64,000 nucleotides of DNA, from positions 33,696,578 through 33,760,577 of the forward strand of contig CM043871.1 in assembly GCA_023846275.1 (NCBI GenBank), written 5' to 3'. Numbering within the stretch: position 1 is the first letter of the stretch; every line of letters begins with the position of its first letter. Of the stretch, positions 9,966 to 23,500 are shown piece after piece. The DNA is from Vanilla planifolia. Lineage: Eukaryota; Streptophyta; Magnoliopsida; Asparagales; Orchidaceae. Made by a program: the position numbers and the translations under genes. The notes under the pieces were generated by a model that was not told the origin of the DNA, made no database searches, and was given only the letters and a program-made list of their open reading frames with translations.

Positions 9966-12900
9966 TTAATTTCGGGCAAGCCTTCTCGCGGCTCCGAGGA
10001 AGAGCGCCTTTCCGATGAGGCCGGCATGGAGGCCGCACACGACGGCGGCACCACCGACGACGACCCATTTCCAGTCGATGCCGCCACCTCGGGTGGCGGG
10101 GGTTCTGCCGGCGTCTCGGGCCGGTTCGTCGTCTTCGTCGTCGGGGGGACCGGCCTCGATGGAGAAAACCGGGCCGGCGTCGACCGGGACCTTGGTGGTG
10201 ATTCGCGCGATGATGGCGTTGCGGGAAAGGGGCCCGTCGGATTTGCGCATCAGCTGATACGACCTCATGCCGGAGTGCAGCTTCTTAACCGCTCCCCACA
10301 TGGCGTGGCGGACGCCGAGCTTGGCCACGTCCTTCGGAATTCCCATGTCCTCGTAGTGGACGAGGGTCACCTCGCACGCGGACAACTGCCCGTCTTTCCT
10401 CCTCGATTCCACTGCAGCATAGCAAACAACACTCAAACAGGAACCTTCTTAAAAAAAAAAATCATTTGTTTCACTTTTCTTTTTTTCTCCCCACAAAAAA
10501 AAAATTATAAGTGATTACTTACAATGGATTAATATTTTCCACTGAAACATGAACTAGAAAAGCTAGGGTTTTGGTAGGAAAGAGAAGAAGATTTGGAATA
10601 AACAAACAGGGGAAGAGAACTAAGTTACCTGCTCTAATTCGCCAACTAGAAAAGTACAGTTCTACTCTCCTTGGCTTTTCATTCTTAATCAATGATGGAT
10701 AAGGAACGCCCTGCATAAATAAACAAGCCTTTTCATTTCGCATCATTTAACCTCCTTTGCTAAACTATATGATTAGTTTTGAAGGTTAACTTAGAATTAG
10801 AACAAAAAAGGAAGAGAAATACATGAACAAGAAACATCCAATAGAGAAAGATAATAATACCTTTGTTACACAATAATAAGCCTTTCTTAACTCCCATATA
10901 CGCCTACCAATGATATACTCTCGATCACTGCAGAAGAAGGGGAACTGAAACATAAAGAAGGAAGAAATAAATAAATAAATAAATTTAGTTGAAAGATTTT
11001 TAAGATGAGATTTAGCTGCAAGAAACCTTTTTTATCCAGTGAACAATAGTTGTTCCAGATTCAGGAATCTCTTCCAAAATTCTATAGTAAACAAGCATAG
11101 GATCCCATTTAGGTCTAAAATCGTCGTCCCAGAAGAAATCTCTCACCAATTCTGGAGAAGCGTCCTCAAAGACTGTTCTACTACGGTAAATTACAGGGCC
11201 TCTCTAAGAGAACAAACAGAAAAGATGGAAATCAATGAGATGATCATTCAAAACAAAAGAGGAACAAATTAGATTAGTTCAAGAAATAGATACCTCTGGT
11301 TCATGGCGCCAAGCTTGGTAGCTCATGTTTGATGTAGTGCGTTCCATTTGATTTTGCCATGCCAAATCTCCATCCACACCACCAACAAGACGAATGAGGT
11401 GTTCCAAATCCTTATCTGTTACTGTATCTTTCTCGGCATCAAATGATGTGTTACTGGAATGGAAATGATGTTAATTCTTATTCATCGAATTAGATCAAAG
11501 AGAACATATAAAGTAAGAAAAATGAAACCCCTTCCAAATGTTTTTTATGCAATCATCGATGGAGATCTTAATTTCTTTAAAAGAAATAAAAAGCCCTTCT
11601 TTGTTATTCTTACCTAATTGTCTTAGGAACATATTCAATATTTTAAATTGTTATTCACAAAAAGGTATTTCTTGGTATATAAATCACTACTAGTTTGTAA
11701 CTCCTAGCCAACATAAACCTGAAGAAGGCTGACACATAAATCCTAAGTTTCTATAGAGGATGAAGTTAGAAGAATTCATAGACCTTGGGTATGATTACAA
11801 AGGCAGAGGGATTCAATTTCTCAACATAATTTTCAAGTTTCATAAGCATCAAAGGTGATGCTAGGTAAACTGATCATATATTCATCCGTTAGGACCGCAC
11901 CTAACCAATTTGTTTTAACTAATTAAAATTAGGAATGAAGTGGTAGCAATAAACAATTAAGTGACGATATCAAAACATTAGATAAGGACTTGATGGTAAG
12001 ACAAAATCTAAAATCCAACTATCAAAGCTACCAAAACAAAATAAATATCAAGATAAACTCACAACTATAGAATTGTATATCATTATCCAAGCTATATCAA
12101 TTCCAAAATTGAGTTTATATATATAAAAAAAATATGCATCAGATGTAGAAACTCATCTCTAGATAAAACTTTATCAACTTTCACATCTCATAAACAAAGT
12201 TCTCCATTATATCAAAATCGCAATCTCTTAGAATAATAAAAAATATCATTTGTAATGTAAATAATGATGAAATTCTAAGAAACTTAACAAATAAAATACA
12301 ATATTTAATAGCATATAAAAACAATACTATGACAAAATAAATAGAATCATTATCATAATAGCATAAAAATCAATAACCATAAAGAAATAAGTTATGATTC
12401 GAGGGAACCAATAAGTTTAATAATCTAACATAAAATGTGAGCATACATATTTATAAATGTTTGCTTATTTTTAGTTCTCTATTTATTATATTTCATAACA
12501 TCTAATTTTTCTTCAAGCCATTATCCTCTAAATTCAATAACTAATAATCGTATAACTTCAATCAACATCCTACCAAATAGAAGGATATCCTAACACTAAC
12601 AATATTATGCAGAAAGTACTGGTAACTCTGTACCTATAAATAACTAGCCATAGCCACATTGTGCATAAACTACTTATGACTATAAACCTGTAAATATAAG
12701 ATATTCTATTCTTAGCCACAATGTGCACAAATAATTGGTGGCTCAATATGTATATGCATATAAAGATTATTCTAACTCTAGGTATCCTCACACATCATAC
12801 TGGAGTCAAGTCATCTATAAAATATCTTTCCTCCAAAAATTACATAGATAAGATCTCTAAAAAAATCAATTATTATATTTATTTATTTTTAATCATAAGT

Positions 12901-15900
12901 ATCAGATATCTAAGATAACTAAATGATCTCTTTAATCATTATTTATATAAATATATACTTATATCTATTATGTAACCATATCCAAATAATATTTCTTTGA
13001 TTCCATATAAAACAATGAATACACTGTCATGAATGAATAAAATGTTAAAAATATACTAAATAATAATGTTATATATGAAGAAGAATCAATAAAATAATTA
13101 TGATTAAAATCATTTTAAAATTACAAACTATTATATCATCCAATACCCATGTCATTTGCCTTTCTCCACCATTAAACAATATCATGAGTTTTATCTTTAA
13201 TGCCACATGCTTTTTTTCATTCTTCTCCATTATTTACTACAAGTGTACTTTCATGCCACCAACTTGGTCGAGTAGTTTTCCTTATGTTTCTTCATCCTCT
13301 TTTCTTGTATTCCTTTGTCTTTATGTTCTTTGTTTTCCACCTAATATCTTAAAGTAGTTGCTAGCAAAAATCTTGAAGTAATGTTTGTTCTTTATCAACA
13401 TCACAATATGTGACATCATCACCATTCCCAAAAAGTAAGTCCATCTTCTCTCTCATTTTCCTTGAATTTCCACCATTGGCATAACTCTTATCTCAAAAGA
13501 GGAATTAAATCATCCTAGTAATCAAACATTGCTCATGAATTATGTTGCTAAATTTTCACAAAATGTTAAGTTAAATAATCACATTTATATAATCATCAAG
13601 TGAAATGTTATAATTACAAGGCTCGGCAACCTCAAATTTTGAAATGTAATTTTAAGTAACTCAAATTTCAAAAATGTAAGATATTTTAGAAAAGTCTCAC
13701 CATGTTAAATTCAACAACAATAATTTCATTGGAATGCAGTTCATTAAGCAAACATGGGTAACAACAAAAATAAATGGTTTGTAAAAAATTGAGTATGAAT
13801 TGAGGCGGGATAACTGTTCCCCACTTGGGAGGAAGAAGATCTTCCCATCAAACTTGCGTAGATGAATGAAGGGATTTAATTGATTAAAAAATAAAAAAAA
13901 TTTAAAAAATAAGACAAAAAAAAGTAAAACAATAGAAGGAGAGGAATCGATAAGGGAAAAGAAGAACAAAGAGAAAGGCAAACAAATAGGGAAAAATTGC
14001 TAAACTTTCAAGTTGCTATCAAATTTTAAACAAGATGTTAAGCGAAAAGGAGATTTACAACAACAAAACAAGGAGAAAGGGGTGTTGAATTGATGGAGGA
14101 AGAAGAAAAAGGGGTTGAGGAGAGAGGAAACTTGTCAAGGCAAAAAAGGTTTTAAATTCCTCTATGTTTCCAAGTTTAATTGAATAATTTGGTTCATAGG
14201 AATGCTAAAAGTCTATATGAAATGATTTGAACAAATTTAAAGTGTTTATTTTAGTTAAAGAAACATTTGGAATAACTCTTATGCTATAGTTTGTCATTTG
14301 TAACCTTTGTTTGGGATTCAATAGACAACTCTAAGGGATCAGATGATCATTTCTGTCATGTGTAGGAAACATTAAGCAGCATGGATTGATTAAATTGTTT
14401 CACCAAAGAATTAGACAATTCAATCAGCAATTTGATGAGCCACCAAATAATATAATAAAGAAATTATGCACATACAATATTGTATAAGATCAAATGATCC
14501 AAGCACGAGATCAAACGATCCTTCAAGCAAACATAGTATTCCCCCATTTATGATTTTTTGTCTTGATCCAAACTTATTGCCTATGTATAATAGAAAATAA
14601 TACAAAAAAAAATTTCATGTAACATTCCCCACTTGAATGAATTAAGTCATCATACTAGCTAATTCCCCTTTTCTAAAACTGACAATCCATCAAACTCTAT
14701 TCAAAATAAACTTTATCAAATCTAATTCAATCAATACAATAATCCCCATTATCCAAGGATAGATGTATTCTTATTTATCTTCATAGTGATTGCAAAATTC
14801 TTCAAATGCAAAACAAAACCTAACAACAATCAAAAGTAACACTATTAAGATTATTTGAGGCTAATGGCATATAGAATTTGGGATCAAGTATTTCAATATT
14901 ATTATCTTGATTTTCTTCGTTCAATAAAGCAATCATCCATTCAGGCGGCACAAAATCAACTATTAAAGTTTTCGCCATGCTCCGCCAGCAATTTGAAAAG
15001 AGGATACAATGAAGTCAACCTTCACGCACAGCATCATGGCTACAACTACATCTATCTAAACAATGGGTGGTTGGCATGTAACTATTTAGAAAGTTATTCA
15101 TTTCCTTCTGATGCATAGCAACTACACACATATTAGACTTGCTTTTAAGTAATTAAATCTCAAGAAATCGAGGTGCATAACAGAAACAATAGAATCCAAA
15201 TCCAGTATGGAGGCCCTAAAGTAGTAAGTTACAAGAATAACCTAATCGTCACACCAATCTAGTTACTGGCCATTCATTTTTAAATTTTTCATGTAAATTT
15301 CGTTAAGCTAGAACTGATTTCTAACGTTCCTCAAGCAGCTTTGAGCATTTTATCTAGCTATCAAAATCCTACCCAATCTCAGACCTCTTCAAACAATCCA
15401 CCCATCAGCATTTATATGCGTTCAACAGAAGGATCATACCTACAAGTGAGACATGCGAAACCTCATGATCATCAAGCGAAGGAAATGTAAAAGGTGGGAA
15501 AACGGGAAACAAACACAGGAAAACATAAACAAAAGGAATTCTAGAGAACCTCAAAAAGCTTGCATCTTCTCCTTCGGCCAGACGCACCTCTGCATCGGGC
15601 TTCTGCTGAGCCTTAACCTGAAAGTTGGACCACAGCTTGTTGCAAACTGAGAACGCAGAAAGAGCAGTAAACGCGAGCCAGAGGCGGCGCGCTCCAAGCC
15701 CCGGCGGCACCGTCCACAAGAACCGGAATCGACTCCGAAGCCCAAGGAAGACAAGCCCCGTCCACCGCGGCCTCCACGACCACCCGATCACCAGACCGAT
15801 CATCACCGCCACCCAGATCGGAACCGCGCACAGCACCACGTCGATCAGCGTCTCCACCACCGCCGGCTTCTGAAGAAAACTCGCTAAACCAACGTACATC

Positions 15901-15908
15901 TCCTCCAT
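9966..15908 (-). CDS. Membrane-anchored START-domain lipid-binding protein (six exons)
   Basis: Plant START-domain protein of the membrane-related CP5-like type, expected to bind a lipid or sterol at a membrane; the ligand is unknown. Exons, all with GT-AG borders: 15,550-15,908; 11,294-11,453; 11,027-11,203; 10,861-10,944; 10,629-10,710; 9,966-10,411, summing to 1,308 bp (435 residues), normal for the family. The N-terminus has a membrane segment (VDVVLCAVPIWVAVMIGLVIG-like, about residues 23-43) and a second hydrophobic stretch near 74-90. START spans about 134-343, with VTDKDLEHL, FFWDDDFRPKWDPML, FPFFCSDREYIIGRRIWE, EKPRRVELYFSSWRIRA and DMGIPKDVAKLGV. A linker with an acidic cluster (DDEDDE) leads to a C-terminal membrane segment at 400-426. 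The start at 15,908 is the first ATG; the frame upstream lacks another. Intron 1 is 4.1 kb and holds no recognisable gene. Confidence 0.93.
11454..15549 (-). other. START gene intron 1 (4.1 kb), no gene inside
   Basis: AT-rich intron with only short chance ORFs. A pattern near 14,480-14,520 (repeated GATCAAA(T/C)GATCC) resembles motifs in the 1-kb repeats to the left, hinting at old repeat insertions. No transposon protein motif was found. Confidence 0.6.
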
Positions 15909-16024
15909 ATTCTTCCTCGAGATCGACAGAAGCAAAATTTCAGATCCAAACAAACCTAACCCTGTCAATGAATGAACGGCGAACGAACTTCATGGATTGG
16001 CTAAACCAGGATGTCTGGTAAAGA

Positions 16025-16042
16025 TCTCTCTCTCTCTCTCTC
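16025..16042. promoter_or_regulatory. (TC)9 dinucleotide run, GA-repeat in the START gene leader
   Basis: A (TC)n run about 115-135 bp upstream of the START-gene ATG; on the gene's own strand it reads (GA)n. GA/CT runs are common in plant 5' leaders and core promoters. Its position suggests the 5' UTR or proximal promoter, but the transcription start is not known. Confidence 0.45.
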
Positions 16043-16049
16043 AAGCGTT

Positions 16050-17550
16050 TTCGTGTCGATACAAAGATTTATACTAGCATAATTAATGTTTAATGTAAAT
16101 AAAAATAAAATTAAATCTCTGTATTTTAAAAGGATATTATTCTAATAAAGAAAAAGATTTTCGATAATAACTTTTTTTTTGTTTTTGGATACGTTACATG
16201 TCATATATATCCTTATTTATAAAACATATTTTTCTTTTAAAATATAGATAATTTAAAAATGATTAAGCTTATAAAGGAACAAAAATAAAAAAAACATAAA
16301 TTATATTATAAAACGAGTACTTTGATTTCACATTGATGCCTGCTTTTATAATAAATAAATGATATGTTAAATTTACTGATTTTCACTTGTCTAGAATTCA
16401 TCCATTTTATAGAATTCATGAATTGCAATAATGGATCTTTTTATCTTGGAATTTAAGATCTTATAATCAAGTTTTTTTTAAAAGAAAGATTTTTTGTTTT
16501 TTTTTCACGTGGTTTAAATTCTGCTGAATTATAAATAATATTTCTTAAAGAAAAATAAGATATATCTCTCTTTATCATATTATCTAAACCAATTTATTAA
16601 AATTATTCTTCTCAAATTGACATGTCAGTTCCATTAAGTCATCATCACTATCCTAAAGTCTATGTTATCACCATCATCAATTTCTAAATAGTCAATCTTA
16701 TCAATAAGACAATCATCAAACTTGTTTCTAAGTACTGTAATAAAAAGAATAGTTAAATAACTTATTTATAATTTATTTCATAAAATCACTCATAAAACTA
16801 TTTTAAAAAACCCCCAATATAGAAAACGTTTTATAAAACTTATTAACAATAATTCTAACAGACATGCATTAATTACAATTTATAGGAAAGAAAAAAATGT
16901 GAGTTAAAATTATAAAGAAAAAAAAATATAAATCCAAATACCAAATATTTCATTTATAATCTATCAACAACATATTTATCAAACAATCTATCAATAATAA
17001 CTTAAAAATAACAAATTTCAAATATACTTTAATCAATTTCATAAACAAAAACAATCATTACAAACAAAACCTTGATCTAATTGATATCAACAATCAATTC
17101 ACAAGCCAATTTGCAAATGCATCTTCATAGTCTACTTGATTGTTAGTCAAGACAATGCCAAAAATAACGACATACTTGAGAACGACAAAGATCAAACTTT
17201 TCTCCTTCGAAGATTCTCCGTCGATAAACATTTTCCAGGGATGAACAAATAACAATCAATGCAGATTTTCTTCATCAAAACCTCTTTTAAAAAACTCATT
17301 TTTTAAACAAGAATCACAAAATCAAACAAACCCTAACAAAATAAGTTCTTAACTTAGCAATAACCAAAACTTTTCTAGCAAGAGAAAGCCAAAGGTGCCA
17401 TAACTTAGATCACCTTAGCAATGCAAGCTTATACAATAAAGCTATTTTGCTTAATACATTTCTCCACACCTGATCTCTTCTAGCTGTCGGCTTTGTGGGC
17501 AAAATGGAGTTTTCTTCTTGGATTACACGTGCTCAAGAAATTAAGTCATT
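16050..17550. other. Intergenic region between START gene and LisH gene
   Basis: AT-rich and gene-free. It contains the START-gene promoter at its left end and the LisH-gene 3' UTR at its right end. Part of it (16,950-17,000) resembles 18,450-18,500, evidence of old local duplication. Confidence 0.5.
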
Positions 17551-20500
17551 TTAACTCTTCAAGAAAGCCTGCAATGAAAAGGCTGGAGGGCCATCCTGTA
17601 GCCATAAGGCCATTTTTAGTAGTAATCATTTCAGCTTGAAATAGCTAATCATCAAATAGAATTTGTATGAAGGTTTGTTTGATGTGATCTTCTTAATAAA
17701 TGCATTTTTTATCAAAAAATTTATCAAATTACAAGCATAATTTCTTCTTTCTATCTAAGATAAATCATATTTTTCAAAAACTCAATTTAGATTGCAAGAT
17801 TTGTGTGAATAAAAAGTAGTTCTCTTGGAAGGAGTCTTTTGGGGCCATTTGATAGATTCTATGAAAATTTATGAGGTTTTTTCATGCTGTTTTCTTGTGG
17901 AGGTTGATTTGAAGAAGAAGAAGAAGAAGAAGAAATAAAATAAAATTGGCCAAAGGCCCTTCCTTTTTGCCAAAAAAAATACAAATAGCTAGTGTATAAA
18001 GAGCATTAAGACATCATTGTATGAACCTTGGTTTGGTTTTTTGCATTGTTTCTCATGAATTGATATTAGTCTTGTGATTCAAAGGATGTGACACATTTAA
18101 GCAGGGCTCTTAAGAATAATCTTTAGATACAATTGGGTTTCAATTGTTATCCCATGCCCCATCGTTTAATCAACTTAGCTTCCCACAAACAGTAGTTAAT
18201 TTCTCATCATGAAGATATGGTCTACTTGTAACCTCATGGACAACAAATGTTTCAATTAACATTTTTAAGAGCATCTCACTTCCAAGCCACACCTCCATCC
18301 CTATGCAATTTTCCTATAAACTTGCTTAACACATCATCTCTAAAATGATTTTTTTTGTTTCACATTTAACTAATCCCTTTTCCAAATATATTTTTATTTT
18401 GACAAAAAAAATCTAATATCATTTTAGTCATTTCACACCACCAAACATTTCTACAATTTATCAGCAACACATTCATCAAACAATTTATCAATAACTTCAG
18501 AATAATGTGAACCGAAGATCTTTTGTTAGGAAAATTTTGAAGGGTTTTCATGCTGTTTTCTTGTGGAGGTCGGTGTGAAGAAGAAAAAGAAGAAGAATGT
18601 TGGTGTAAATCTAAAATAATGAAATAAAATAAGCTTAAGCCACTTCCTTTTTGCCACAAAAACACAAATAGCTAATGTATAAAGAGCATTAAGAGAAAAG
18701 GCAGAGTTCTATTCTATACCTTGCCAAGCTCCTGGTTCAAGCATTGCCTAACCAAAATTGCTTGCTGTATCAACCTCTCCATTGAAGAATATGCAGGTAA
18801 ATTGGCTTGGGCTGCCAATGCAAAAGAGAAAAACTGTAAGGAAGCTAGCTTTCCAACATAGGAATGAAAAGTAAAACCAAGTAAAAAATAATATAGAAAG
18901 GCTCATATTATACCAAGTATGGCTTGATTCAGGTTATCTGCTATACTATGACGATATTCTGGACCAATAAGATGAAACATTGGGGATTTTTCAGGCTCCT
19001 CGTAGGCCAGAAGAGCCATGAAGTCCTGTAACAGCAAGACCTTGTTTACAATAAAACTCGAGAAATCAACCAAGTTACATGATAATGCATTCATGTTCTT
19101 TAAACTGGAAATGCATGTACCTCAAGTTTTTCGATACTCTTTTGAATCTTTCCGAAGGATGTTAGCTTTGCCTGGGCAAATTCCAAAGCTTCTGTGCTGC
19201 CATGCAAGAATTAAAGGCATGAAGCCTACTCGAGCGATATGTGACATTTCTTCTGCAAACTCTACTTTTTTGCAAAAATATACTCTGAAATGTGATCGAG
19301 TATTTGTTTGAACAAGTTTCAAAGCATGCTTTTTCAATAAAAGAAAAATATTAAGGGAAGAACAAAAGACAGATCTTCCCTATCAAACATTAAAATAATT
19401 TACTTCACTATTTAATATCCAACTATCGATAAACATATATCGGGGAAAAAGAAGATTTCTCACCATTTCTTTGCACATACAAGGTCGACAAAATGAAGCC
19501 CCAACAAATCAAAATGCAGATCCTCATTTTGCTCCAGTAAGTTGGGTGCTACTTGTTCAGTTAACTCTATGGCTCCAAGAGCATTCCCCTCCAACACATA
19601 ATGGAAAATTGCTGCTAGAGACATAAGGCAAAGGAAAGTGCAGTTAGGTTAAGCTATTCAAAACACAATCTTCTACGTTAAAAGGATGATGCAAGCTCAC
19701 CAGTATGTTAAATAATAAATAAGCTTCTCCCTAAAAAATTGCTCTCATAAACATCCATATATTTGATAAAATCATTTTCAATCCAGAATAATGAGCTCAG
19801 TGAAATCTTCGGAAGGTAATATGGTCTAAGAAGAAATCAGGTCTCCTAAGAGTTAAAGGAATATCATTCCACTAGGATTTTTCTCTTTAATCTTTGTGCG
19901 AAATAGTGATATGAGACTCCAGTATTTTTTGAGTTCAAGTCAAAAATGACCAAAAGTCAAGGTCACTGAGGCTCCCACAACCAAGTTGCGGAGACTCGCA
20001 CACAAACTGAGAGAGTAAAAGCCAGCTCAATTTTTCCTGAATTGTTCAAAGCTTACAAGTTAAACAACAGGATTCACAAGAGTTTCACTGCTCAAAGAGC
20101 AACAGTAAATAAAAACGCAACTATTGACAACAGTTCGGCCAGCCCACGTAAGTAATGCCACCTTCCTTAATGGTGCCGATATCCAAAGTCCCTAACTCAC
20201 CACAGTACTATGATTATGAAGGTTTGGTGCTTCATCATCTGAGAAATTTTGAAACCAACCTCCTCCCTAAGATATACTTTGCAGACCTCATCTGCCAAAA
20301 GAGCCCTATAAGGTAGCATGAGGGATGATCCAGCAATATAATTAGCCATGAAGGACACAACTACGGAAACAATGATTGCTTCTCCACATTCTTCAAAGAA
20401 CAAATTGATTCTCCGTGTTCTCCAAAGAACTCTAGATGGGTAACTCGCGTTTAACTTTCAGGCCTTTCAATCTCAACACCAATGGGAGAAAAGTTATTTA

Positions 20501-23500
20501 GGAATAATGTTGTCACGATTAACAATTTTGTTCAGTTGGCTGAAGTGATCAAGTGTAAATTGTTCTCTTGAATTATGGATGGATTAGCACAAGATTGGTT
20601 CTTAGTATTAAAAGTTGCATTGTCATAATTCCTAATTCACCTAGCTGAAGAAAAAGATTATTTATTTATTTTTTTGAAGGTTAAAAGTTATTTGCTCGAC
20701 CACCACAATACCTTGTGCGTAAAGCATAAACTCTTCGACAAAAAAAGGAACATTAGAGTCACTGAGAGACACTTCATAAAATGTAGCCAAATCTACTCTA
20801 TTGGACAATTTATGACCCAACAAAGAAACAAAGTCAAAAACTGCCCATAATTCGTCTATCTTTTCGTCAAAACTTTTTGGCATAACAAAGGAATACATTC
20901 AAGATGTAGAAATCAAATGAGCTCATGTAGACCAAGGAAAAACATCACACTTATTGTATTACATATTCTTTCTTAATGGTTGTCATCCCATTAAAAAGGA
21001 AGTGCTCTCAAAGAGCATGTACATTCTATCCAACTCTCCTAACAACACTTTTTAACCTTGACCAATAGAGCTATATATTCTTATGAACTGAATAGCAAAA
21101 TGAAACGAGTACGAATCAAATAAATATAGTTTACATCTTACGTCATATGACAATGGCATAAAACTCACAATACAAGAAAATAAGTTTAGCAAAATGCACA
21201 TAGACAATTACTTCTATTAAGATGGCATAGAAGGCTATGTTAGTATGAAGTAACAAATAAAACCTTTTCATTCATTAGGAGTAATCTGACTAGTTTTGTA
21301 CGTCATGTCCATTTATGTGGCTTACACCAATCTAGAATCTTTTCTCGTATCTTCAAGTACAATACAAAGGGCTTCCAAGGGCTCAATCATAAACAACCAC
21401 TCCTCAAAGATAATGTTTTGTAGTTCTAAAAAGGTGTGAAAAGCCAAAAGTCAAACATCATCAATTTCTTGAATTGCTTCATAAATTGAGCTGAATCTAG
21501 AATTGTCTGGCTGCTTGACTTATCCATAGAATTAATCATTGTTTTGTTTCCTTCATCAATATTACATGTTTATCTTCAAGACTACAGTTAACAGCCTTCT
21601 AGTCATCAACCTTGAATGCTAAATCTTTAGCATTTAATTCAACCAGTTCAGCACTAGCCTTATCTCCCCCAACTTCTGGTTGGATTGACGTTAGCACAGA
21701 CCATCAATACTTATTTCATTCAAGTGAATTAGTCTCTTGATCACCACAGAATTTATCATAGAATCTCCCAAAAAACACTACACATCAAGTAGAATTACAA
21801 CCTGATGTTTTATTCCTCAACCCACTTGCACCTCCTTACCACAAACAGTAGTTAGAGGGAACAGAATCTTGCTCGAGTAAATTTTCTTTTTAAACAAATT
21901 TAACCTTTGAAACTCACCTAGAATAAATCCACCAGCTCATTGATCAGCACTAATCTCAGCTGAAAAAGTCTCTCCTTCCATGACAGTGCACCCCACATCC
22001 ACTGCTTGACAGTTTCATCTCCATTTGTGTAGAAGCCACCACTTGTGAAGTTCCTGATCGAAGTTTTCATGCGGCTTCAGATTTTTTTCATATTGTTTCT
22101 GACAAGAACATCATCTCCATCACCATTTCTTTTGGTAGAAGAAGAGGAAATACCATCAATAACCAGTTCTTTTTCCCATGAATCACTCTTTTCCTCTTCA
22201 TTCATTCTGCGTGTACCCTGCTTTCCACTTGTACTTCTTCCTCAGCTCTTTACTTAAGGAATGGCTTCACTGACTTATAAACCTTCATCAACTATCTAGC
22301 TACCTCAGTTAACTAACATCCAGGAATATTATGGACACGGTCAAAATCAATTAAGATCATCCAACATTTCCTTCAAACACAAAACTATACTGATTATTCT
22401 TATATAGTATGCTCCTTTGGACGAGACCTTAAAAAATTCCCATGTTTTATTCTCCTTAAATAGAATAGGTTAACATCTATTATGAAATATCTCAGTATTT
22501 ATTATAATTATTATTATTCTCTTTATTTAGTTTGTCATTTTAAAAAATTAGACAGTAAGAACTCTTCAGTTTTATTTGTTTATTTGTTTCTAACTACTAG
22601 GAGATTATGTGTAGGTTGTTACATGATCATTAGAAAGTTTGCTTCTTTAATTGTAGTTTTCATATTATGGGGGATTCGATTCCTCCTCTTTACGGTTGAT
22701 TATATTTAATTTTTTCATACATTGAATCTCAATTAATAAAAAATTTACATTGCACCAAAGCCTCCTTTAAAACCCTAAATCATCCGAAAATCCTTCATAG
22801 TCACCAAAAAGACAATCATCCATAGTGATTTCAAATCAAATTGGAGCAATAGTATCAGTCTCATGGATAGCAAATCCTTCAGCATCACAAATCATAAACT
22901 AAACAAACAAAATTACTTCAATGATCTTAGTTCATTACAATGTTTATATGTAAGAAAAACATATGACTACTGCATTGATGTTATGGTCAAGCCAAAGGAA
23001 AAAGGCACCAAGTTCCTGGTTTGAAAGTCAGAGAACAAAATGATCTTGGCATGGCTCCTCAACTCTATGATAAATGAAATTGGAGAGAATTTCCTTTTAT
23101 ACAAAATGGCCAAGGGAAGTTGATTACATTTATGTTGCAAATACATCAAAATTGTTGAATGTTGAGAGCACTCTCCATGGCTAACTCCAAGATCTTATCA
23201 TGACTTGAAACTTTAATTTTTTTCAAATGACAATGGCAATAATAGAACGAGTTTAAATACTACGACTGCGATTGTCCATGACACTTGCATGAAATACAAG
23301 AAAATCATGGAGAAGCAATTATATGAGTTCTTAATTGGCCTGCAGATGAGTCTTAACGATGTTTCTTGCAGAATTCTCTCCACCAAGCCTCAAAGAAGAA
23401 TTTGATGAGATTCAAAGGGAAGAGATCCAAAAGAAGAGTTGGAATATCATTGACCCATTTGCTGATGCAAATCTTCCTTAGAACAAAAAAAGCTCTTTCT

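Noticed and set aside
9957..10514. 185-codon plus-strand ORF
   Set aside because: Antisense shadow of the GC-rich last exon of the START gene.
14621..14640. TGTAACATTCC identical to the start of the LTR-like block at 59,925
   Set aside because: Sequence beyond the first bases does not match, so it is treated as coincidence or a common LTR end motif.
14855..15118. 87-codon plus-strand ORF in START intron 1
   Set aside because: No family resemblance and no splice context.
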